Source: RGIG1681 sp045596905 (GTDB lineage: Bacteria; Bacillota; Clostridia; Christensenellales; UBA1242). From it: a stretch of 5,998 nt of DNA. Shown in pieces: positions 1 to 4,541 of this stretch (the stretch's first letter is position 1; each line of letters starts with the position of its first letter). The position numbers were made by a program, and so were the translations under genes. The notes beneath the pieces were generated by a model that was not told the origin of the DNA, did not search any database, and was given only the letters and a program-made list of their open reading frames with translations. The DNA lies in contig JAZODG010000041.1 in the NCBI GenBank assembly GCA_045596905.1, positions 1 to 5,998 on the forward strand. The letters run 5' to 3'.

Positions 1-19
1 GAGTTTACTCTACCGGCGT

Positions 20-49
20 TTGAAATATATGGAAGGAAAACCATACAAA
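20..49 (+). promoter_or_regulatory. possible promoter of the tRNA pair
   Basis: TTGAAA at 20-25 and TACAAA at 44-49 are separated by 18 bp (or ATACAA at 43-48 with 17 bp). Transcription would start near 56, about ten bases before the tRNA-Lys gene, a plausible short 5' leader for RNase P. The -10 matches consensus at only four of six positions and lacks the TG extension seen in most other promoters of this window. The tRNAs could equally be transcribed from outside the window. Bases 1-65 otherwise show nothing assignable; all three forward frames are partly open but too short to judge. Confidence 0.35.
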
Positions 50-65
50 CCAAAACACTTACTAT

Positions 66-141
66 GGTTCATTAGCTCAGCCGGTAGAGCACTTGACTTT
101 TAATCAAGGGGTCCCGAGTTCGAATCTCGGATGAGCCACCA
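66..141 (+). tRNA. tRNA-Lys, anticodon UUU
   Basis: A complete cloverleaf can be drawn. The acceptor stem GGTTCAT (66-72) pairs with ATGAGCC (131-137) with one G-U pair. The anticodon stem CTTGA/TCAAG encloses the loop CTTTTAA, giving anticodon UUU. The T arm is CCGAG-TTCGAAT-CTCGG. The discriminator A at 138 is followed by an encoded CCA at 139-141. It is 76 nt and reads AAA and AAG lysine codons. It is the first of two tRNAs on this strand. Confidence 0.97.
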
Positions 142-146
142 AAAGA

Positions 147-176
147 TAAAAGAGTAGCAATACTCTTTTATTTTTT
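147..176 (+). terminator. terminator-like hairpin between the two tRNAs
   Basis: A perfect 10-bp stem (147-156 with 161-170) closes a GCAA tetraloop and is followed by six T at 171-176, the form of an intrinsic terminator. The stem is AT-rich with only two G-C pairs. Only eight bases separate its T-tract from tRNA-Leu and no independent promoter fits there, so it probably allows read-through or acts as a processing or attenuation element. Confidence 0.6.
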
Positions 177-184
177 AACTTTAA

Positions 185-268
185 GCGGATGTGGTGAAAT
201 TGGCAAACACGCTAGACTTAGGATCTAGTGCTTCCGGCTTGGGGGTTCAAGTCCCTTCATCCGCACCA
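185..268 (+). tRNA. tRNA-Leu, anticodon UAG
   Basis: This is a class II tRNA of 84 nt with a short variable arm of about 12 nt. The acceptor stem GCGGATG (185-191) pairs perfectly with CATCCGC (258-264). The anticodon stem CTAGA/TCTAG encloses CTTAGGA, giving anticodon UAG, which reads CUN leucine codons. The T arm has the loop TTCAAGT with two G-U pairs at the stem base. Discriminator A265 and CCA 266-268 are encoded. It starts 43 bases after tRNA-Lys and probably shares its transcript. Confidence 0.97.
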
Positions 269-271
269 AAT

Positions 272-307
272 AAAGGAAACTCAAATCATTGAGTTTCCTT
301 TTGTTTT
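272..307 (+). terminator. intrinsic terminator after tRNA-Leu
   Basis: A perfect 13-bp stem (272-284 with 289-301) closes the tetraloop ATCA and is followed by TGTTTT at 302-307. It lies four bases after the tRNA CCA end and closes the tRNA transcription unit. Confidence 0.9.
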
Positions 308-361
308 GTAAAGATTATTAATCAACCACAAATAAAACATCAATAAACTTGCTATATCATA

Positions 362-390
362 TTGAAAATTCTTTTTAGTTGTGCTACAAT
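362..390 (+). promoter_or_regulatory. promoter of the coiled-coil protein gene
   Basis: TTGAAA at 362-367 and TACAAT at 385-390 are spaced by 17 bp, and TTGTGC directly precedes the -10, giving a TRTG-type extended -10. Transcription should start near 397, leaving a leader of about 26 nt that carries the Shine-Dalgarno GAGGT at 410-414. The rest of the gap from the tRNA terminator (308-361) is AT-rich with no other signal seen. Confidence 0.8.
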
Positions 391-422
391 CTCTTTACAA
401 AATATAAATGAGGTTATGAATA

Positions 423-1013
423 ATGTTTAGTTATTTAGAAGAAAATGTTAAAGCCATTGAAAATCCAAACAATGTTAATGCTTTTTTATCCCAAAAATTA
501 GACAAAGGAATCAGTTTGATTGCAAATTTGGTTGGTGGTGAATCTATTCAACTCACAAAGCCAATGAATTTTATGACTTACCCTTTTGAACCAATCTATC
601 ACCTTTCAAGAGAAAAACTTGGTGATTTTTATTGCGAAGGTTTTTTCAAAATTTCAGATGATACAGCCGTGAACGGAAGAAATTTTGTTGGGTTTAGTTA
701 TCAGCCAAAAGAAAATTCAAAATTCACAGGCATTATCGCACACTTTGCTGATGGAACATCTTGCAACTTATATGGCATTAGAAACAAGTGTTTTGAAAAA
801 GAAAAAGATAGACTTGAAGGGATTGCACAAGAAATTGCAGAATATAATGCAAAAATTCAATCTGCTCAAGCAAGAGTAGATTCTATTGTGAGCGAATTTG
901 AAGAAATGTTCCTTGCCTTGCCAAAAAAAGAACAAATTGCATTTTTGAAAAAATATGGTTTTGAACTTAATGAAAATGAAACTGTAAATGAAAATAATAT
1001 TGAAAAACAATAA
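423..1013 (+). CDS. hypothetical protein with C-terminal coiled coil
   Basis: I do not recognise this 196-residue protein. No signal peptide or membrane segment is visible, so it is probably cytoplasmic. Residues 1-120 look like a mixed alpha/beta globular domain. Residues about 122-162 are rich in Glu, Lys, Ala and Ile with heptad-like spacing, suggesting a coiled coil or long helix. A second helical stretch follows at about 166-182, and the tail from 183 is Asn/Glu-rich and probably disordered. The start is supported by GAGGT at 410-414, eight bases upstream; an ATG at 416 in another frame stops after four codons. The gene has its own promoter and terminator, so it is likely a single-gene unit. 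The architecture would suit an oligomer or a scaffold, but no function can be claimed. Confidence 0.85.
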   Translation: MFSYLEENVKAIENPNNVNAFLSQKLDKGISLIANLVGGESIQLTKPMNFMTYPFEPIYHLSREKLGDFYCEGFFKISDDTAVNGRNFVGFSYQPKENSKFTGIIAHFADGTSCNLYGIRNKCFEKEKDRLEGIAQEIAEYNAKIQSAQARVDSIVSEFEEMFLALPKKEQIAFLKKYGFELNENETVNENNIEKQ

Positions 1014-1015
1014 TT

Positions 1016-1051
1016 AAAAAGAAAGCCCTAATATAGGCCTTCTTTTTTTTT
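1016..1051 (+). terminator. intrinsic terminator after the coiled-coil protein gene
   Basis: The left arm at 1016-1030 pairs with 1034-1047 around a three-base ATA loop. Eight A-T/G-C pairs form the base, an internal mismatch or bulge lies near 1024-1026, and CCTA/TAGG closes the top. Nine T follow at 1043-1051, part of which pair in the stem base. It begins two bases after the stop codon. Confidence 0.8.
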
Positions 1052-1058
1052 GTGACTA

Positions 1059-1086
1059 TTGACACTGGAGATGATTGTGATATAAT
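1059..1086 (+). promoter_or_regulatory. consensus promoter of the kinase-fold gene
   Basis: TTGACA at 1059-1064 and TATAAT at 1081-1086 match the sigma-A consensus exactly with a 16-bp spacer, and TTGTGA directly precedes the -10. It is the best promoter in the window. The predicted transcription start, about seven bases after the -10, falls on or next to the A of the ATG at 1093, so the mRNA would have essentially no 5' leader. Confidence 0.9.
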
Positions 1087-1092
1087 TTTTGT

Positions 1093-1773
1093 ATGATTAT
1101 TTTAAATATGACTCCACAAGAAGTTCAAACCATAATTAACGGCTGCAAACACCTTGGAAACGGGTGTTTTGGTTTGGTTGTTAAACTTGATGAAGACACA
1201 CTTTTTAAGTTTAATTACAAAGACTTTTTTGACTGTTTTGAACAAAAAGACAGAAAAGTACAGCTGGATAAACTTGGTGATATAACAAGAGAAATTGAAA
1301 TCAGAAAAGATATTGCACAAATACTTTATAATGGTGAACCAACAAGAATTGAGCACATCAAAAAAATGATCGCACGACAAGATAAAGTCAAACTTTCAAC
1401 TCTTACTCAAGGATTAGTTTATTCAAATGGTTTTTGCGTTGGATATATTCTTAAAAACCATAAGAATATGCAAGACCTTTATCCTTATATGGTTTCAAGA
1501 GCTTTGGTTTTAACACAAGAAGAAAAAGAACATATAATGAAGCAAATAAAAGAGCGTCTTGACGAACTTTTTGAAAACCATATTTACGTTTTAGATTTTT
1601 CGCTAAACAACATGCTTTATGACAAACAAACCAGAACCGTTGAATTGATTGATTTTGAAGATTCACTTTATTGTCTTGACAAAAGAGATGAAAATTTTGA
1701 AAAAGAAATTTTACATAAATATCAAAAAATGTGTTCATTCTGGTTAAAACCACAAGAAAAAGAAATTATTTAA
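1093..1773 (+). CDS. minimal protein-kinase-fold protein (putative kinase)
   Basis: This 226-residue protein carries the core motifs of the protein kinase-like (PKL) fold in order. A glycine-rich loop of form GxGxxGxV lies at residues 22-29 (G22, G24, G27, V29). Lys39, ten residues later, suits the ATP-binding lysine. Glu67 is a candidate helix-C glutamate. The catalytic loop has Asp168 and Asn173 in the D-x4-N spacing of HRDLKPEN, and Asp187 in IDFED replaces the Mg-binding DFG. The HRD arginine and following lysine are absent, and only about 39 residues follow Asp187, so the usual C-lobe is almost missing. It could be a minimal Ser/Thr kinase, a small-molecule (APH-like) or sugar kinase, or a pseudokinase; the substrate cannot be inferred. 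No Shine-Dalgarno precedes ATG 1093 or the alternative in-frame ATG at 1108 (Met6), consistent with leaderless translation. No membrane segment is seen. Confidence 0.8.
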   Translation: MIILNMTPQEVQTIINGCKHLGNGCFGLVVKLDEDTLFKFNYKDFFDCFEQKDRKVQLDKLGDITREIEIRKDIAQILYNGEPTRIEHIKKMIARQDKVKLSTLTQGLVYSNGFCVGYILKNHKNMQDLYPYMVSRALVLTQEEKEHIMKQIKERLDELFENHIYVLDFSLNNMLYDKQTRTVELIDFEDSLYCLDKRDENFEKEILHKYQKMCSFWLKPQEKEII

Positions 1774-1801
1774 AATTTATACATTTTTATAGTTTCAAAT
1801 T

Positions 1802-1828
1802 TTGAAAATTTTTTATTTGTGTTATAAT
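1802..1828 (+). promoter_or_regulatory. promoter of the HIT protein gene
   Basis: TATAAT at 1823-1828 is preceded directly by TTGTGT, a TRTG-type extended -10. The -35 is TTGAAA at 1802-1807 with a short 15-bp spacer, or TTTGAA at 1801-1806 with 16 bp. The start near 1835 gives a leader of about 20 nt containing GGAG at 1847-1850. A perfect dyad, TTTCAAA-T-TTTGAAA at 1793-1807, covers the -35 region. No convincing terminator separates this from the kinase gene ending at 1773, so read-through is also possible. Confidence 0.75.
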
Positions 1829-1855
1829 GAAACTAATAAAAAACATGGAGCCAAT

Positions 1856-2332
1856 ATGACAACTGAAGAACTTTTGAAACTCTCACCTGGAGAGTTAACC
1901 GATATGGGCATCTGCCCTACCTGTTTTAACGCCGAAACAAATGGTGCTTATTATGGTGACGCTTCCGACAAACTTGTATATAAAGATGAAGATATAGAAT
2001 GTTTATTTGTCGCCAACCCAAGAGCCGCCGGACACATGTGTATTTCAACCATAACGCATTACCACGATATGAGCGAAGCACCAGATGAAATTAATGCAAA
2101 AATTATGTATTTTTCAAAAAGATTAATGCAAATTATCTGCAAAGTGTATGGCTGTGAACGTGTATATTTGTGCACCATGTGTGACGGACCAAACAACCAC
2201 TATCATGTCCAATTAATACCAAGATATCCACACGAAAAACGCGGAAGTGAAAACTTTGTCAAACCACGAAAGAATTATGTTTTTGACAAAGAAAAATTTG
2301 AAGAAGTCAAAAAACTTATTAATGAAATATAA
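1856..2332 (+). CDS. HIT-superfamily protein, GalT-like (CxxC, HxHxQ)
   Basis: This 158-residue protein belongs to the histidine triad superfamily of nucleotide hydrolases and transferases. Cys20 and Cys23 form a CPTC pair, followed by the usual NPRAAGH segment (54-60) and His68/His70. The active-site motif is His115-Tyr-His117-Val-Gln119. In GalT (galactose-1-phosphate uridylyltransferase) two Cys plus two His bind zinc, the middle His of HPHxQ is the nucleophile and Gln replaces the last His. By analogy Cys20, Cys23, His68 or His70 and His115 may bind zinc and His117 would be nucleotidylated. The Gln points towards a transferase or phosphorylase rather than a Hint/Fhit hydrolase, but the substrate is unknown and the protein is much shorter than GalT itself. 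ATG 1856 is chosen because GGAG lies five bases upstream; the longer TTG reading from 1802 would begin inside the promoter. Confidence 0.9.
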   Translation: MTTEELLKLSPGELTDMGICPTCFNAETNGAYYGDASDKLVYKDEDIECLFVANPRAAGHMCISTITHYHDMSEAPDEINAKIMYFSKRLMQIICKVYGCERVYLCTMCDGPNNHYHVQLIPRYPHEKRGSENFVKPRKNYVFDKEKFEEVKKLINEI

Positions 2333-2337
2333 TGCAC

Positions 2338-2368
2338 AAAAAAAACGAACCATCTGGTTCGTTTTTTT
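2338..2368. terminator. bidirectional intrinsic terminator between convergent genes
   Basis: A 13-bp perfect stem (2339-2351 with 2356-2368) closes the loop ATCT. Its core CGAACC/GGTTCG is flanked by eight A on the left and seven T on the right, so it reads as a terminator on both strands. It serves the HIT gene, which stops at 2332, and the minus-strand operon, whose last stop codon (2367-2369) overlaps its right arm. Confidence 0.92.
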
Positions 2369-2870
2369 AATGTTTTTCAGTTGGTTCGCTCTTGCTTCTT
2401 TCTACAGAAAGTGCCAATCTTCTAACTTTTCTCCATTCTTCAAGATCTGCTTCTTCTTTTTCTTTAATCTTATCAATTTTTACTTTAAGTGGAGCAATTT
2501 CCCTTTCAGCTTGTTCATTGATTTGTTTCATTTTATTCTCAACAACAAGTCTAAGCATTGGAGCATCTTCTGGAGATTTTTTCAAGAGTTCACTAATCCA
2601 TTCAAAAGAATAATCTGCAATAAGTGTTCTGTATGGAGTTGTTTCTTCATAATCAATCTCCATTTCTTCGGCAATAATTTTAAATGTGAGTTGATCAATA
2701 ACCAAAACAACTTCTGCTGGAGTGTATCCATTTTCATCAAAATATTGCACATCTGCCTTAATGTCATTATTCCATGCTTTTTCATTTTCGTTTTTTCTAA
2801 CGCCGTTCCAAAGAATCTTACGGTCAAATAAAAATTTTTGAACATCCTCTCTTGTATATGGTGGTTTCAT
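2367..2870 (-). CDS. hypothetical protein, last gene of the orphan operon
   Basis: I do not recognise this 167-residue protein. It has no signal peptide or membrane segment and is rich in Glu and Lys. Residues 1-105 appear globular and mostly helical, with an aromatic N-terminal part. Residues about 109-160 form a long highly charged helix or coiled coil, followed by a short hydrophilic tail. The start is supported by AGGAG (complement of 2878-2882) seven bases upstream. It is the third gene of the operon, 43 bases after the preceding stop; no good internal promoter is visible in that gap, so it is probably co-transcribed. The stop codon lies within the bidirectional terminator. A cytoplasmic adaptor or structural role is conceivable, but there is no direct evidence. 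Confidence 0.82.
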   Translation of the reverse strand: MKPPYTREDVQKFLFDRKILWNGVRKNENEKAWNNDIKADVQYFDENGYTPAEVVLVIDQLTFKIIAEEMEIDYEETTPYRTLIADYSFEWISELLKKSPEDAPMLRLVVENKMKQINEQAEREIAPLKVKIDKIKEKEEADLEEWRKVRRLALSVERSKSEPTEKH

Positions 2871-2913
2871 AATTACTCTCCTTTTCCTATAGTCTTATTT
2901 TTATAATGTTATC

Positions 2914-3381
2914 CTATTCGCCTTTTTGTGATGGAGTTTCTCTGTCTTTGAAATAAATGATATTGTCAAAATATTCTTTTTCAACTTCTTCAATTTGCTT
3001 ATCATATTCTTGCTTAACCCATATATTGAAATCGTCTGCATAATCATCAATAGTGATGCTATCATCACCTGCAGCGATTCTTTCTCTGATTTTGTCCATC
3101 ATAAACATTGCATATGGTTTTTTAAACTCAAAATATTCTGTTTCATCTGAGCCATAAGGACGAACTGCAACCATTGAATGAAAATTTCCAAACAATGCGT
3201 CACCAGCATACAACGCACCATCATGCAATCCTTTAGCAGAAATTATGAATGAAAAGCTTGATGCTTCGTTTTCAGCACTTCTAAACCCATCAGTAACTTG
3301 AATACTTGCATTTTTATCAAACTGAGACTTTAAAAATTCAATGCCGTCTTCTAATGTTAATATTTGATTATATTGTTCCAT
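2914..3381 (-). CDS. hypothetical protein, middle gene of the orphan operon
   Basis: I do not recognise this 155-residue acidic protein. It has no signal peptide or membrane segment. Residues about 25-95 alternate polar and hydrophobic residues with several aromatic and Gly positions, suggesting a beta-rich domain. Residues about 93-145 look helical and strongly charged, ending in a hydrophilic tail. Its ribosome binding site AGGAG overlaps the TAG stop of the upstream gene, so the two are translationally coupled and their products are likely needed together, perhaps in a complex. I see no catalytic motif and propose no function. Confidence 0.82.
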   Translation of the reverse strand: MEQYNQILTLEDGIEFLKSQFDKNASIQVTDGFRSAENEASSFSFIISAKGLHDGALYAGDALFGNFHSMVAVRPYGSDETEYFEFKKPYAMFMMDKIRERIAAGDDSITIDDYADDFNIWVKQEYDKQIEEVEKEYFDNIIYFKDRETPSQKGE

Positions 3382-3385
3382 ATTT

Positions 3386-3392
3386 CTCTCCT
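3386..3392 (-). promoter_or_regulatory. ribosome binding site overlapping the upstream stop codon
   Basis: On the minus strand TAGGAGAG combines the TAG stop of the membrane protein gene (3393-3391) with the AGGAG Shine-Dalgarno of the next gene, whose ATG begins at 3381. A ribosome terminating here covers the next start, so translation is expected to be coupled. Confidence 0.85.
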
Positions 3393-3837
3393 ACATTCCT
3401 GGTTCTGCTTGTGGCTGGTCATCTGGAATAACGATTGGTCCTTTATCTAAACATTCACCGATAATCAAACATTCACCATCTTTGCCTTCTATTGTAGTTT
3501 CATTCCATCTAGCACCTGATTCACTAACCACTTGTCTAGAATGAACCCCCTTAAATGATGCTTGTGGTGAACCAGCCTTAAGTTTTTCATAAACTTCAAC
3601 AGGCTTCATTTCTTTTTCAGGTTCTTCTTGTGATGCCATTCTCATAAATTTTTTATTTTCTCTCTTTTTTCTATCGGCAGAAGTTTCTTGTGTTAACACG
3701 GTTGTAAAAACTATTCCGGTTGTGCCAATTGCAAGTGCTGGAAAAACAACTTCTGGTGTTCCTGCAGCAAAACTAACGGCGATTGCACCTGCGCCAATAA
3801 TTGTTGATATAAATCTTCCAAGAGTATGTTTATTCAT
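3391..3837 (-). CDS. small membrane protein, first gene of the orphan operon
   Basis: I do not recognise this 148-residue protein. Residues about 9-26 and 30-48 are hydrophobic, rich in Ala, Gly, Ile and Val, and separated by a short turn with Pro28 and Glu29. They suggest a two-helix hairpin in the cytoplasmic membrane. The basic stretch DRKKRENKK just after residue 52, with the basic N-terminus, places both ends in the cytoplasm. The hydrophilic remainder (about 50-148) contains a low-complexity Glu/Lys/Pro part and a possible small beta domain, ending in a Pro/Gln-rich tail. AAGGAG (complement of 3845-3850) lies seven bases before the ATG. As the first gene of the operon it may anchor the two soluble products to the membrane; this is inference from order and coupling only. 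Confidence 0.82.
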   Translation of the reverse strand: MNKHTLGRFISTIIGAGAIAVSFAAGTPEVVFPALAIGTTGIVFTTVLTQETSADRKKRENKKFMRMASQEEPEKEMKPVEVYEKLKAGSPQASFKGVHSRQVVSESGARWNETTIEGKDGECLIIGECLDKGPIVIPDDQPQAEPGM

Positions 3838-3861
3838 AATAAATCTCCTTTTTGCCCAGTT

Positions 3862-3890
3862 ATTTTACCACAAAACAACTCTTATATCAA
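3862..3890 (-). promoter_or_regulatory. promoter of the three-gene orphan operon
   Basis: On the minus strand TTGATA (complement of 3885-3890) and TAAAAT (complement of 3862-3867) are 17 bp apart, with TTGTGG directly before the -10. Transcription would start near 3855 and the AAGGAG site follows within a short leader. The terminator of the XRE gene lies just upstream, so the orphan operon is an independent unit. Confidence 0.8.
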
Positions 3891-3899
3891 TACTTTTTC

Positions 3900-3931
3900 A
3901 AAATAAAAATCAGACGTTTTGCCTGACTTTT
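3900..3931 (-). terminator. intrinsic terminator after the XRE regulator gene
   Basis: On the minus strand an 11-bp stem with two G-U pairs (3931-3921 with 3915-3905) closes a five-base loop and runs into TTTTTATTTT. The base of the stem overlaps the TAA stop codon of the regulator gene. It closes the hydrolase-regulator operon. Confidence 0.82.
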
Positions 3932-4538
3932 AATCTATTACTTTTTTGCTCCAAGAACGCTTATGACACTTTGGGCATTTCATATATTTTGTTCTGCCCA
4001 TATGCATCGAATTAAGTGACTGACCATATGTTGGAATATACTTGTGTCCACATTTGCCACACTCATAGAACCCTACTTTTGTTTCAATAACAATGCACGC
4101 ACTAAACATTACAACCATGTTTAATACACCTATAACAATTATAATAACTCTTAAGTAGACTGGAATATTTAAATACGCCGCAAGCATAGTGCAACCAAGA
4201 AACACAGCAAGCGACGAAATAATAATAAAGTATTCCAGGTTAAGCAAGGTTTTATTGATTTTTGATTGCTTATCTTTAAGTTCAATAAGATTTTTTTCTG
4301 CCATTTCCTTATATGTTTTATCGTCTTTGATTTCTTCGCCTGAAAGAAGTTCGTTTGCAGTAATCTCCAAAACTTCACAAAGTGGAATCATTAAGCTTGT
4401 GTCTGGAAAACCTTTTCCTGTTTCCCACTTTGAAATGGTTTTTTCACTAACAAAAATTTTCTCAGCAAGTTCAAGCTGTGTGAGATTTTTATCTTTTCGT
4501 TTGTCACGAATGAATTTTCCAACCTTTTCTAAATCCAT
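3930..4538 (-). CDS. XRE-family regulator with two membrane helices and a zinc ribbon
   Basis: This 202-residue protein begins with a Cro/CI-type (XRE) helix-turn-helix domain at residues 1-68. The two helices are around TQLELAEKI (20-28) and SEKTISKWE (31-39), followed by the typical GKGFPD turn. A charged linker or coiled coil at about 72-98 leads to two hydrophobic segments at about 103-123 and 127-151. The C-terminal part holds two CxxC pairs, Cys160/Cys163 and Cys188/Cys191, a likely zinc ribbon. The basic residues around 182-199 could bind nucleic acid or lipid head groups. XRE domains fused to small membrane domains are common in Bacillota and are thought to act as membrane-linked repressors. 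The start is fixed by AAGGAG six bases upstream, inside the hydrolase gene, with only three bases between stop and start. It probably regulates its own operon. Confidence 0.92.
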   Translation of the reverse strand: MDLEKVGKFIRDKRKDKNLTQLELAEKIFVSEKTISKWETGKGFPDTSLMIPLCEVLEITANELLSGEEIKDDKTYKEMAEKNLIELKDKQSKINKTLLNLEYFIIISSLAVFLGCTMLAAYLNIPVYLRVIIIVIGVLNMVVMFSACIVIETKVGFYECGKCGHKYIPTYGQSLNSMHMGRTKYMKCPKCHKRSWSKKVID

Positions 4539-4541
4539 ACA

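Noticed and set aside
1..65. Possible 3' end of a gene preceding the tRNAs
   Set aside because: Frame 3 ends at TGA 21-23, frame 1 at TAG 73-75 and frame 2 runs into tRNA-Lys. None is long enough to show coding character, so no gene is called.
1802..1855. N-terminal extension of the HIT protein from a TTG codon at 1802
   Set aside because: The extension would be translated from the promoter: its TTG is the -35 and TATAAT lies within it. ATG 1856 has a well-spaced GGAG and gives a normal HIT N-terminus.
2247..2831. Long plus-strand open frame of 194 codons
   Set aside because: It lies opposite the minus-strand gene at 2367-2870, starts inside the HIT gene in another frame, crosses the bidirectional terminator and encodes a Phe/Asn/Lys-rich product typical of a shadow frame.
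2871..2913. Internal promoter before the last gene of the orphan operon
   Set aside because: A TATAAA-like string is present on the minus strand, but no -35 at proper spacing and no TG extension were found, so co-transcription is simpler.
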